This document shows, piece after piece, positions 40,824 through 48,575 of a stretch of DNA of 48,682 nt. Position numbers and translations under genes: made by a program. The notes below the pieces were generated by a model. That model saw nothing but the letters and a program-made list of their open reading frames with translations, had not been told where the DNA came from and did no database searches. The stretch's first letter is position 1. Each line of letters begins with the position of its first letter. The stretch is from positions 1 to 48,682 of the forward strand of contig JAQXPK010000090.1 in the NCBI GenBank assembly GCA_029100605.1, in the 5' to 3' direction. Origin of the DNA: Bacillota bacterium. GTDB lineage: Bacteria; Bacillota; Clostridia; Oscillospirales; Oscillospiraceae.

Positions 40824-41252
40824 TTAACTACGGTTCACCTTGATTTTCTTGCGTCTGCCTCCCCCTCCCTGCTTCAAGCCCAGCAGCGCCGCGACCGCGC
40901 TGCCCAACAGGATCAGCAACGCCGTTACGCCAACGGAACTATACTGTCCGCCAAAAAAGAGCGCGGTCATGGACATGAGGATGACGAAATACAGCAGGCC
41001 GGACAGCCCGCAGACCAAAAGCCGCTGGCGTTTGATTCTGCCAAAGGAAACAAGCGCTCCCGTAAAAGCGGACACCGTCAGGATCACCATCACGCCATAG
41101 CCGATGTTTTCCTGCTGCACCGTCTCACCTTCCACCAACTTTGCCAGCACCGCTGTCAAAAGCAATGTCGCTCCAATGCTGAATAGTGCTCCGACCGCCA
41201 AGCCGCCCGGAATGGACATGGCTTTTCCGGTTGGCTTACGATTGACAACCAT
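40824..41252 (-). CDS. TIGR04086-type membrane protein
   Basis: 142 residues; start at 41252 (MVVNRKPTGKAM) follows a GGGGGGAGGGG stretch. Four membrane helices: GLAVGALFSIGATLLLTAVL, GYGVMVILTVSAFTGALVSF, RLLVCGLSGLLYFVILMSMT and SVGVTALLILLGSAVAALLG. A poly-Gly/basic tail (GGGGRRKKIKVNRS) follows. The architecture matches small Clostridial membrane proteins of this family. Function unknown. Confidence 0.78.
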   Translation of the reverse strand: MVVNRKPTGKAMSIPGGLAVGALFSIGATLLLTAVLAKLVEGETVQQENIGYGVMVILTVSAFTGALVSFGRIKRQRLLVCGLSGLLYFVILMSMTALFFGGQYSSVGVTALLILLGSAVAALLGLKQGGGGRRKKIKVNRS

Positions 41253-41310
41253 TCCCCTCCCCCCTTTCACTCAAACCTATTCGTGACCCGATTCAAATAG
41301 AACGGTAAGC

Positions 41311-41347
41311 ACAGAAAGCCCCAGGCCGACGGCCTGGGGCTTTCTGT
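41311..41347. terminator. Perfect 17-bp two-way terminator
   Basis: ACAGAAAGCCCCAGGCC (41311-41327), GAC, and its exact inverse (41331-41347), just past the ybjQ-like stop. Confidence 0.85.
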
Positions 41348-41357
41348 AAGTACCTGC

Positions 41358-41669
41358 TTATTTCAGTTTCACGGCGGTGCCGTAGGCAATGACCTCAGCA
41401 GCGCCTTGCATCACAGCGGAGGAGCCGTAGCGAACGTTCACGACGGCATCCGCGCCCATAGCCGTGGCTTCATCCACCATCCGTTTTGTGGCGATCTGAC
41501 GGGCTTCCACCAGCATTTCCGTGTAGCCGGTAATCTCTCCGCCCACCAGGGTTTTCATCCCCGCCATAAAGTCCTTGCCGAAGTTCTTGGACTGTACCAC
41601 GGTTCCCTTCACCAGTCCCAGCGCTTCGATGTCCCGTCCAGGCACATGGTCGATATTCAGTAATAACAT
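41358..41669 (-). CDS. YbjQ/UPF0145 family protein
   Basis: 103 residues, behind GGGAGGAAAT. It matches the heavy-metal-binding-domain-like YbjQ family: VPGRDIEALGLVKGTVVQSK at the start, TLVGGEITGYTEMLVEAR, then ATAMGADAVVNVRYGSS and EVIAYGTAVKL. Such proteins form pentameric rings of unknown function. It is a single-gene unit or the last gene after the MerR/membrane pair. Confidence 0.9.
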   Translation of the reverse strand: MLLLNIDHVPGRDIEALGLVKGTVVQSKNFGKDFMAGMKTLVGGEITGYTEMLVEARQIATKRMVDEATAMGADAVVNVRYGSSAVMQGAAEVIAYGTAVKLK

Positions 41670-41746
41670 TTCAATTTCCTCCCATTCTTTTCATGAAGCT
41701 CTATCCAGACAGGGGTTCTCCCTGATTCCGGCTGCGTTAACGATGC

Positions 41747-42004
41747 TCAGTATTGTTTTGCGTCTTCCTCTTCCCCGCCGTCGATTTCCTTCAGGCGCTG
41801 GCGCAGGGCAAGAAGCACGCCCACGATCACAGCCAAAACAATCAGGCCGTACACGATCAGAAATACCATTCCAGCGGTATCCCCCATGGCTTCGCCCACC
41901 ACCGGGAATAAAATGACCCCCAGGTAAATGCCCAGAAGCGCAATCATGACCGCAGCGCAGAGAATCGCGCCCCTTTTTTTCTTCCGATTAGTAGTGTTTC
42001 GCAT
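41747..42004 (-). CDS. Small two-helix membrane protein related to the MerR C-terminus
   Basis: 85 residues from ATG 42004, overlapping the end of the MerR gene by 17 bases. A basic start (MRNTTNRKKKRG) and two membrane helices precede VLLALRQRLKEIDGGEEEDAKQY. That ending closely mirrors VLALTQRIREIGRGEIDDAKHY of the MerR protein, so the two share a membrane module, most likely by duplication. It may dimerise with, or compete with, the MerR membrane part. No other function is apparent. Confidence 0.78.
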   Translation of the reverse strand: MRNTTNRKKKRGAILCAAVMIALLGIYLGVILFPVVGEAMGDTAGMVFLIVYGLIVLAVIVGVLLALRQRLKEIDGGEEEDAKQY

Positions 42005-42647
42005 CGTCAATCTCTCCTCTCCCGATTTCCCGGATCCTCTGGGTTAATGCCAGCACCACGCCCGCTCCCAGCAGGGTGCAGATTCCGACTACCAGCCACA
42101 AAAAGCCAATGGGCGGCGCATCTTCCGGCGATGTCCGGTACGCCCACAGAATCAGTGCGCACATGCTAACCATCAGGAAAACCATTCCCACCGTCACAAC
42201 AACAGGGGCTATGTAACGCGCCCGAACATCCTGGGATTGCTGATTCCGGAACGAGGTTCCGTCTTTTTCCAGTTCCTCCATCCGATTGAGGATTTCCCCG
42301 GCATCCAGGGACGATACGGGAATCTGCCGATTCTGCAGCTCCTGACACAGACCAATGGACTGCTCCAGGTTCTGCTTCTCCCGCTCCAGTGTGACGAGAT
42401 GCCGACGCATTCCGTCGCCGAGGGTGTGGGTTCCGCTGAGCATTTGTCGGATTTCTCCAATGGGAACGCCCAGCTTTCGCAGCAGTTTGATCCGGCGGAG
42501 GGTTTCCACCTCCTCTTCTCCGTAGTCCCGGTAGCCGTTTTCCGCGTTCCGCCTGGGAGACAACAAACCCTGCTCCTCATAGAACCGGATATTCTTCTTT
42601 GGAATCCCCGCCAGCGCTTCTACCTCGTTGATTTTCACCGACCTCAC
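41988..42647 (-). CDS. MerR-family regulator with C-terminal membrane domain
   Basis: 219 residues from GTG 42647; GTG 42638 (KINEVEALAG) is an alternative that matches other MerR starts better. The winged-helix domain reads KNIRFYEEQGLLSPRRNAEN, GYRDYGEEEVETLRRIKLLR and GVPIGEIRQML. A coiled-coil (EREKQNLEQSIGLCQELQN) leads to two membrane helices (VVVTVGMVFLMVSMCALILW and FLWLVVGICTLLGAGVVL). Membrane-bound MerR proteins are unusual. No metal-binding Cys pattern is present. Its promoter has the 19-bp spacer typical of MerR control, so autoregulation is likely. It is co-transcribed with the small membrane protein. Confidence 0.88.
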   Translation of the reverse strand: MRSVKINEVEALAGIPKKNIRFYEEQGLLSPRRNAENGYRDYGEEEVETLRRIKLLRKLGVPIGEIRQMLSGTHTLGDGMRRHLVTLEREKQNLEQSIGLCQELQNRQIPVSSLDAGEILNRMEELEKDGTSFRNQQSQDVRARYIAPVVVTVGMVFLMVSMCALILWAYRTSPEDAPPIGFLWLVVGICTLLGAGVVLALTQRIREIGRGEIDDAKHY

Positions 42648-42663
42648 CGCCTTTCCTGAGGTT

Positions 42664-42694
42664 AGTATAAACCATCCACCAGGGGGAAAGTCAA
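42664..42694 (-). promoter_or_regulatory. MerR-type promoter with 19-bp spacer
   Basis: Minus strand TTGACT (42689-42694), 19 bp, TATACT (42664-42669). The over-long spacer is the known hallmark of MerR-activated promoters. Confidence 0.75.
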
Positions 42695-42735
42695 CCCCTT
42701 ATTTACGAAAAGAACACATTTTCTTTCCGGCAGGC

Positions 42736-42795
42736 AAAAAGCATCCGTCCGGCTGTCCGCTTTCCCCGCCAACGGGAAGCGTTCGAGCCGGACGG
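42736..42795 (-). terminator. Terminator after tepA
   Basis: CCGTCCGGCT (42745-42754) pairs with AGCCGGACGG (42786-42795); minus strand then reads ATGCTTTTTG. An inner stem GCTT/AAGC adds stability. Confidence 0.8.
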
Positions 42796-42839
42796 TTGCG
42801 AAGTGAACGGCAGAATTTCGCAGTCCTCATTGCGCCGCC

Positions 42840-43523
42840 CTATTTTTTCTGCTTTTCGATCATCCTGTGCAGGGCTGTCAGCGCGTCGTTAAGACCCCCA
42901 AGCTTATCGATCAGGCCGGAGGCCACCGCCTCCTTGCCGTAGAGAATGGTGCCAACGTCTGTCGCCATTTCTCCTGTCGCCATCATATATCGCTCAAAGT
43001 CCTCCCGGCTGATGCGGGAATTCGCGGTGACAAAGTCCGCGATCTGCTCCTGAATTCGCTGGAAATACCGGAAGGTCTGTGGCGCTCCCACCACCAGTCC
43101 CGTCATTCGCACCGGATGCACCGTCATGCTTGCGGTTGGCGTGATGAAGGACTTTTTCGTACAAACCGCCAGAGGAATCCCGATGGAATGCCCGCCTCCC
43201 AGCACCAGGGACACCGTGGGCTTTTTCATACCGGCGATCATCTCCGCGATGGCAAGCCCCGCCTCAATGTCGCCGCCTACGGTGTTGAGCAGCAGCAAAA
43301 GGCCATCAATGTCGTCACTTTCCTCGATTCCCGCCAGCAGCGGCAGGACGTGTTCATATTTCGTCGTTTTCACCGTCTCCGGGGCGATCATATGCCCCTC
43401 CACCTGACCGATGATGGTCAGAGTGTAAATATTGCCCTTGCTGGATTTGGTCATATCAGAGCCAAGCTCCACGACCTGCTCCCGCTCCTGTTTTTTCATC
43501 TCCGCGTCTTTGTTTTCTGCCAT
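42840..43523 (-). CDS. tepA: ClpP-like translocation-enhancing protease TepA
   Basis: 227 residues, behind GGAGGTAA. It has a ClpP/crotonase fold and closely follows Bacillus TepA/YmfB: QVEGHMIAPETVKTTKYEHV, LLLLNTVGGDIEAGLAIAEM, VLGGGHSIGIPLA with the catalytic Ser, TASMTVHPVRMTGLVVG with the His, and EDFERYMM. A charged N-terminal tail (MAENKDAEMKKQEREQ) has no signal peptide. It is a cytoplasmic serine peptidase; in Bacillus linked to export and spore function. Single-gene unit with terminator. Confidence 0.92.
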   Translation of the reverse strand: MAENKDAEMKKQEREQVVELGSDMTKSSKGNIYTLTIIGQVEGHMIAPETVKTTKYEHVLPLLAGIEESDDIDGLLLLLNTVGGDIEAGLAIAEMIAGMKKPTVSLVLGGGHSIGIPLAVCTKKSFITPTASMTVHPVRMTGLVVGAPQTFRYFQRIQEQIADFVTANSRISREDFERYMMATGEMATDVGTILYGKEAVASGLIDKLGGLNDALTALHRMIEKQKK

Positions 43524-43574
43524 GAATGTTACCTCCTGTTTGTGTTAGGATAACCGTTTTTTCGGAATTCACAC

Positions 43575-43603
43575 TTGAAAGCCGCGCCATTTTGTCGTAT
43601 AAT
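43575..43603 (+). promoter_or_regulatory. Sigma-A promoter of the ybaK-like gene
   Basis: TTGAAA (43575-43580), 17 bp, TATAAT (43598-43603). It predicts a leader of only about 10 nt and excludes starts before about 43610. Confidence 0.85.
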
Positions 43604-43619
43604 AATGATCGGTGATTCT

Positions 43620-44093
43620 ATGGCAACGAAAACAAACGCGGTTCGTCTGGTTCAGCAGGCTGGGATTCCCTGCCGGGAGGCCTTTTATGAATTCGACGAA
43701 ACGGATTTAAGCGGCTCCCACGCCGCCCGGGCCATCGGCCTGCCGGAGGAGCAGGTATTCAAAACCCTTGTCGCCCGGGGCGAGAAAACGGGGATCAACG
43801 TATTCTGCATTCCCGTCTGCTGCGAGCTGGACTTGAAGAAGGCTGCCAAAGCCGCCGGGGACAAGAATATGGAGCTGGTGGCGGTAAAGGAGCTGCTGGG
43901 TCTCACGGGCTATATTCGCGGCGGCTGCAGCCCTGTGGGTATGAAAAAGAAATATCCCACCTTCCTGGACGAAACCTGTCAGTTGTGGGAGGAAATTGCC
44001 GTCTCCGCTGGTGCCAGAGGCCATCAAATGCTCCTCCCGCCCCAGGATCTCGCAGTACTGGTGGGCGCAAAACTGGTAGACTTAACGGTATAG
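43620..44093 (+). CDS. ybaK: Cys-tRNA(Pro)/Cys-tRNA(Cys) deacylase YbaK
   Basis: 157 residues; ATG 43620 is chosen because the promoter -10 lies at 43598-43603. It belongs to the YbaK/EbsC editing family, which removes cysteine from mischarged tRNA-Pro in trans. Features: KTNAVRLVQQAGIPCREAFY, the catalytic-Lys region EEQVFKTLVARG, VFCIPVCCELDLKKAAKAAG and the GYIRGGCSPVGMKKKYP loop. All are present. It is followed 14 nt later by the TSCPD gene, probably co-transcribed. Confidence 0.93.
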   Translation: MATKTNAVRLVQQAGIPCREAFYEFDETDLSGSHAARAIGLPEEQVFKTLVARGEKTGINVFCIPVCCELDLKKAAKAAGDKNMELVAVKELLGLTGYIRGGCSPVGMKKKYPTFLDETCQLWEEIAVSAGARGHQMLLPPQDLAVLVGAKLVDLTV

Positions 44094-44107
44094 AAAGGAA
44101 AATCACA

Positions 44108-44356
44108 ATGTACGAATACAAAACCAAGGGTACCTGCTCTCAGATGATCTATTTTGATATTGAGGACAACAAGGTGAAAAACGTCCAATTTCTGGGAGGC
44201 TGCAACGGCAACCTGAAAGGCATCGGCAAGCTGGTGGAAGGCATGGACGTTGACGAGGTCATCGCCCGCACCGAGGGCATCAAGTGCGGCATGAAGGCCA
44301 CCTCCTGCCCCGACCAGCTGGCCCAAGCGTTGAAGGCCGCCAAGGCGAAGGGCTGA
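44108..44356 (+). CDS. TSCPD-domain protein (TIGR03905 type)
   Basis: 82 residues behind GAAAGGA. A stand-alone TSCPD domain: KTKGTCSQMIYFDIEDNKVK, FLGGCNGNLKGIGKLVEGMD, and the name-giving ATSCPDQLAQAL near the end. Cysteines at the three sites suggest metal binding. The domain otherwise occurs at the end of class II ribonucleotide reductases; the free-standing form has no established function. It is followed by a terminator. Confidence 0.92.
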   Translation: MYEYKTKGTCSQMIYFDIEDNKVKNVQFLGGCNGNLKGIGKLVEGMDVDEVIARTEGIKCGMKATSCPDQLAQALKAAKAKG

Positions 44357-44371
44357 TTCCGACGCAAAAGA

Positions 44372-44404
44372 CACGGACGGAAACAAGCCGCCCGTGCCTT
44401 TTTA
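44372..44404 (+). terminator. Terminator after the TSCPD gene
   Basis: CACGGACGG (44372-44380) pairs with CCGCCCGTG (44388-44396) with one central mismatch, then CCTTTTT. Confidence 0.8.
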
Positions 44405-44420
44405 TGCCCGCTATTCTCCC

Positions 44421-44449
44421 TTGAACCTCGGGAAAAACCGTGCTATCAT
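44421..44449 (+). promoter_or_regulatory. Promoter of the MATE gene
   Basis: TTGAAC (44421-44426), 17 bp, TATCAT (44444-44449), 23 bp before the start codon. Confidence 0.7.
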
Positions 44450-44472
44450 GTAGAAAAAAAGGAAAGAAGGCC

Positions 44473-45819
44473 ATGATTTTGACAAGCGCTGAGGCACACT
44501 ACCGGAAAATGACCGGAACGCCCGTTCCCCGGCTGATTCTGAATCTCGGCATTCCCACCACCATCTCCATGCTGATTACCAGTATCTACAATATGGCGGA
44601 CACCTATTTTGTCGGTACGCTGGGCGAGAGCGCGCAAGCCGCGACGGGTGTTCTGTTCACCGTACAAGCCATCATGCAGGGGCTGGCCTTTATGCTGGGA
44701 CACGGCGGCGGAACCTACGTCTCCCGGGCGCTGGCGGATCAGGATACGAAGGAAGCCACCATGTATATTTCCACATCCTTCTTCACCGGCGCGGGGCTTG
44801 GGCTGGTGATCTGCGTCTTTGGCCTTCTGTTTCTGGAACCGCTGGTGCGTTTTCTGGGCAGTACGGAGACCATCTTGCCACACGCCATGGATTATGGCTT
44901 CTGGATCCTGCTGGCAGCGCCGGTGATTATCTGTTCTTTGATTCTCAACAACGGTCTGCGATACGAGGGCAAAGCCTTTTATGCCATGTTTGGTCTGACC
45001 ACCGGCGGTCTGCTGAACATTCTGGGGGACTACCTTCTCGTGATGAAGCTGCACATGGGCGTCTACGGCGCGGGACTTGCCACCGCCGCTTCCCAGCTGG
45101 TGAGCTTTGCCATCCTTCTGACCATGTATCTCACAAAAGCCCAAAGCACCATATCCATCCGTTCCGTCAGCCGCAGCGCCAAGGTCTATCTCTCAATCTG
45201 CCATGTGGGTTTCCCCTCTCTGATTCGTCAGGGGCTGACTTCCGTCACCATGGGAGTGCTGAATAACCTTACAAAGCCCTTCGGCGACGCCGCCATCGCC
45301 GCCATGAGCGTGGTCAACCGGTACTCCAACTTCCTCATGTGCGTGGGGCTCGGCATGGGTCAGGGATTTCAGCCGGTTGCCTCTTTTAATTACCGGGCAA
45401 AGAAATATGACCGGGTGAAAAAGGGTCTTGTGTTTACAATGTGCTTCGGACTGGTGTTTATCGGCGGATTTTCCCTGCTGAGCATTCTGTTTGCCGAACC
45501 GATCATCGGATTGTTTCAGAAAAGTCCAGAGGTCATCTCCATCGGCTCCACAGCCCTGCGGTTTACTGCCTTCGGTATGATGTTTATGCCCTTCTCTGTG
45601 CCGGTGAATATGCTCTATCAAAGCATTCAGAAACCCACCATATCCTCCATTCTGTCTCTGATCCGCTCCGGAGCAGTCACGATTCCCCTTTTGCTCATCG
45701 GTGTCCCCCTGCTGGGTCTGCGTGGAATCCAGATCGCCCAACCTACGGCAGACGTTCTGGCTGGCCTGCTCAGCATTCCCTTTATCGTCCGTTTCCTGAG
45801 AAGCTCCCCCAGCGACTGA
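44473..45819 (+). CDS. MATE-family multidrug efflux transporter
   Basis: 448 residues, 12 hydrophobic segments. The start at 44473 follows AAAGAAGG. The N-terminus MTGTPVPRLILNLGIPTTIS and YNMADTYFVGTLGESAQAAT is characteristic of MATE transporters; the second half starts at VGFPSLIRQGLTSVTMGVLN and repeats the fold, with GMGQGFQPVASFNYRAKKYD. It exports drugs or metabolites in exchange for Na+ or H+ across the cytoplasmic membrane; the substrate is unknown. Single-gene unit. Confidence 0.94.
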   Translation: MILTSAEAHYRKMTGTPVPRLILNLGIPTTISMLITSIYNMADTYFVGTLGESAQAATGVLFTVQAIMQGLAFMLGHGGGTYVSRALADQDTKEATMYISTSFFTGAGLGLVICVFGLLFLEPLVRFLGSTETILPHAMDYGFWILLAAPVIICSLILNNGLRYEGKAFYAMFGLTTGGLLNILGDYLLVMKLHMGVYGAGLATAASQLVSFAILLTMYLTKAQSTISIRSVSRSAKVYLSICHVGFPSLIRQGLTSVTMGVLNNLTKPFGDAAIAAMSVVNRYSNFLMCVGLGMGQGFQPVASFNYRAKKYDRVKKGLVFTMCFGLVFIGGFSLLSILFAEPIIGLFQKSPEVISIGSTALRFTAFGMMFMPFSVPVNMLYQSIQKPTISSILSLIRSGAVTIPLLLIGVPLLGLRGIQIAQPTADVLAGLLSIPFIVRFLRSSPSD

Positions 45820-45831
45820 CCAGGAAATCCA

Positions 45832-45869
45832 AAACCCCTGGCCTCCCATCTCCGGGAAGCCAGGGGTTT
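45832..45869. terminator. Two-way terminator between the MATE and redox-fusion genes
   Basis: AAACCCCTGGC (45832-45842) pairs exactly with GCCAGGGGTTT (45859-45869); convergent genes share it. Confidence 0.85.
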
Positions 45870-45887
45870 CGTTTGATCCATCGGCTC

Positions 45888-48446
45888 TCAACAGGTCGCG
45901 CCGCCCTTGACGGTCTTATTCAAAATGGTGGTCTTATCCACGCTGCCGCTGATGAGCTTCTCGTTGACGTAATCGAAGCCAAGGCGGGTCACCGTATCGG
46001 CAAACCGCTCACCGGAGAGTCCCTCATCCCGGAACAGCAGAATCGCCTTTTCCACCACATCCAGCACCTCTTCCTCCGAGGTGAACACCTTGGTCAGTGC
46101 TCTGCCGTGGGCTGTCTTCTTGCCCCAGCGACCGCCAATGGTGATCTTGAAGCCCTCCTGATACTCCTCCAAGGCGCCAAAGGGACACTTTCCCTTGCAG
46201 CGTCCGCAGTTGTTACAGGCCTTGGGATCGATGCTGATCTTGCCGTCCACCAGTTTCGCGGTCTTGATGGGACAGGCCTTTTCCACCTGGCAGATCTTGC
46301 AGCCGCGGCACTTTGCAAAATTGACCATGGGTACTCTCTGTCCGATGATGCCCAGATCGTTCAAGTCCGGCTTGACGCAGTTATTGGGGCAACCGCCCAC
46401 GGCGATCTTAAACTTGTGGGGCAGGGTCACACCGTGATAGCCCACATAGAACCGCTCATGAATCTTTTCCGCCAGCGCATAGGTATCAGCCAGACCATAC
46501 TGGCAGGTCGTTCCCTTGCAGCAGACAACGGGGCGTACCAGGCTGCCTGTGCCGCCCGTGGACAGGCCGTGCTCCGCCAAAAAGTCGATCAAGGGCTGAA
46601 TGTTCTCGTGCTTTACGCCCTGAATCTCCAGGGTCAGCCGGGTTGTCATGGCGACCTCGCCGGAGCCGAATTTGTCGGCAGCCTCGGCGATAATCCGCTG
46701 CTCCTCGGCGGTGATCTTGCCGTTTCCGGTAATCACACGGACGTTAAACACGTCGCCGTACCGCTTATCCTGCAGGCAGCCCAGTGCCTTGACCCGCTTG
46801 ATCTCCTCCGGCGGAAGCTTACCGCCCTCAAACTGTACCTTCACGTTGTTCACAAACAGGCCGCCCTCCAGTGCCAGCGTATTGGTGTAGCCAAAGGCCT
46901 TCAGGCGGTTCTGGAGGAAGTAACCGCGTTTACCCTTGGCACAGACCAGCAGCAGCTTCTCGTCCTTCTCCAAGCCGTCGATGGGGCCGTTGACCTTGCT
47001 CAAATCCACCCATTTCGCACCGGGAATGGTGGGAGAAGGCGTGACATCGATGACCTTGTAGCCGCGAGCTTTTCCAGCGGCATACTCAGCCGGGGTCATA
47101 CTCTCATATTCACCGCTGAGCTTATTCTCCAGGATGTAACAAGCCTGCACAAAGGGATGAATCGCCGTAGAGAAAGGCGGTGCGTAGGCGTAATCCAGGG
47201 TGTCGAAGTCCTCAATTTTCGCGCCCAGGGCAATGCCGGTCACCGCAATATCCACCATTTTGTCCACTGCTCCGCCGCCAAGAACCTGGATTCCCAGCAG
47301 CTTATGGCTTTGCTTGTCCGCAATGAGCTTAGTCACAAAGGTGGAAGCATCGGGGTAGTAATGCGCTTTATCGTCGGTAACGCAGGTGGCGGTAATCACG
47401 TCGAAGCCCGCGGCCTTCGCCTGTTCCTCCGTCAGGCCGGTACGACCGGCGTTCAGGTCATCCGCCAGCTTAACGACACCGGTGCCCAGGCAGCCACCGT
47501 AAGGGGCGTCGCCTCCGGTAAGATTCTTCGCCAGAAGCCGACCGGTTATGTTCGCCGTGGAACCCATGGCAGACCATTGTCCCTTGCCAGTGATGCGGTT
47601 ATAGACCTGTGCGCAATCGCCCACCGCGTAAACGTCCTGCACGTTGGTTCTCTGATATGGATCGACGACAATCGCGCCACGGTTCATTTCGATTCCGGAG
47701 CCGCTTAAAAAAGCGGTAGCAGGCCGGACTCCGATGGCAAGCACCACAACATCGCCTTCAAAGCTGCCAACGCCAGTGCGTATTCCGGTGACGGAAGCAT
47801 CGCCCAGAATCTCCTCCAGACCGGCGCCGGTAATCACCCGGATACCCTTAGCCTGGAGCTTGCGCCGGATAAAATCAGCCATTTCAGGATCGAACAGATT
47901 GGGCATAACCTGGGACGCCATATCTACCACTGTGACCTTCAGTCCTTTGGACAACAGGTTTTCCGCGATTTCCAGCCCAATGAAGCCCGCTCCAACTACG
48001 ACAGCACTGCGGCACTTCTTTTCGTCCACATAAGACCGTAAACCAATGGCGTCATCGGGGGTACGCATGGTGAAAACGCCCTCTTTATCGGTACCGGGAA
48101 CGTTAGGGACAAAAGGAACTGCGCCCGTCGCGATAACAAGTTGATCGTATCCAACAACTTCCCCATTGGCAAAGGTCACGGTTTTTGCAGTCGGATCCAC
48201 CGATACGGCTTCCATTTCGGTCTTGACAACCACGCCGGTAAGACCTGTAAACTTTGCCGGCGTGTTGACAATCAGCTCGTCCCGGGTTTCAATGCTACCA
48301 CCTACATAGTAGGGAAGTCCACACCCGGCATAGGAAATGTCTTTCCCCTTGGTGTAGACCGTGACGCTGGCGCTGCGATCCTGTCGCTTCAGCTTTGCCG
48401 CAGTTTTGGTTCCAGCAGCAACGCCGCCAAGTACAACAATATTCAT
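45888..48446 (-). CDS. Fusion: CoA-disulfide-reductase-like, rhodanese-like, sulfite/nitrite-reductase-like, ferredoxin
   Basis: 852 residues behind GGGAGGAAT. Residues 1-450 are an FAD/NAD(P)H disulfide reductase with GGVAAGTKTAAKL at the FAD site and the single redox Cys42 in SYAGCGLPYYVGG, as in CoA-disulfide reductases and Nox. Residues about 455-545 are rhodanese-like with Cys in LLVCAKGKRGYFLQ. Next is a sulfite/nitrite-reductase half: VCCKGTTC (Cx5C) and GGCPNNC (Cx3C) are the siroheme-[4Fe-4S] ligands. Two ferredoxin clusters follow (CRGCKICQVEKACP and CNNCGRCKGKCP). It probably moves electrons from NAD(P)H to a sulfur compound such as sulfite or a persulfide. It lies behind a palindromic operator. 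The substrate is not established. Confidence 0.9.
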   Translation of the reverse strand: MNIVVLGGVAAGTKTAAKLKRQDRSASVTVYTKGKDISYAGCGLPYYVGGSIETRDELIVNTPAKFTGLTGVVVKTEMEAVSVDPTAKTVTFANGEVVGYDQLVIATGAVPFVPNVPGTDKEGVFTMRTPDDAIGLRSYVDEKKCRSAVVVGAGFIGLEIAENLLSKGLKVTVVDMASQVMPNLFDPEMADFIRRKLQAKGIRVITGAGLEEILGDASVTGIRTGVGSFEGDVVVLAIGVRPATAFLSGSGIEMNRGAIVVDPYQRTNVQDVYAVGDCAQVYNRITGKGQWSAMGSTANITGRLLAKNLTGGDAPYGGCLGTGVVKLADDLNAGRTGLTEEQAKAAGFDVITATCVTDDKAHYYPDASTFVTKLIADKQSHKLLGIQVLGGGAVDKMVDIAVTGIALGAKIEDFDTLDYAYAPPFSTAIHPFVQACYILENKLSGEYESMTPAEYAAGKARGYKVIDVTPSPTIPGAKWVDLSKVNGPIDGLEKDEKLLLVCAKGKRGYFLQNRLKAFGYTNTLALEGGLFVNNVKVQFEGGKLPPEEIKRVKALGCLQDKRYGDVFNVRVITGNGKITAEEQRIIAEAADKFGSGEVAMTTRLTLEIQGVKHENIQPLIDFLAEHGLSTGGTGSLVRPVVCCKGTTCQYGLADTYALAEKIHERFYVGYHGVTLPHKFKIAVGGCPNNCVKPDLNDLGIIGQRVPMVNFAKCRGCKICQVEKACPIKTAKLVDGKISIDPKACNNCGRCKGKCPFGALEEYQEGFKITIGGRWGKKTAHGRALTKVFTSEEEVLDVVEKAILLFRDEGLSGERFADTVTRLGFDYVNEKLISGSVDKTTILNKTVKGGATC

Positions 48447-48461
48447 ATTATTCCTCCCTTT

Positions 48462-48511
48462 GCAAGTAATGTTACTTGCTTGATTTTATCACAACAGTAT
48501 GTTCAATGCAA
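48462..48511 (-). promoter_or_regulatory. Promoter and palindromic operator of the redox-fusion gene
   Basis: Minus strand TTGCAT (48506-48511), 17 bp, TAAAAT (48483-48488). Directly downstream, GCAAGTAATGTTACTTGC (48462-48479) is a perfect 8-bp inverted repeat covering the transcription start, ideal for a repressor. Confidence 0.75.
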
Positions 48512-48542
48512 GCGGTCTCAGTGGAAATTTCATTTACAAATA

Positions 48543-48570
48543 AAAAGCCCCATCCTGACGGATGGAGCTT
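48543..48570 (-). terminator. Terminator of the rRNA operon
   Basis: Minus strand AAGCTCCATCC, GTCA, GGATGGGGCTT, then TTTA; directly after the 5S rRNA. Confidence 0.85.
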
Positions 48571-48575
48571 TGAAT

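Noticed and set aside
45441-47708. 755-residue open frame on the plus strand opposite the redox-fusion gene
   Set aside because: It crosses the terminator and the end of the MATE gene, shows no family motif, and is a codon-bias shadow of the convincing opposite gene.
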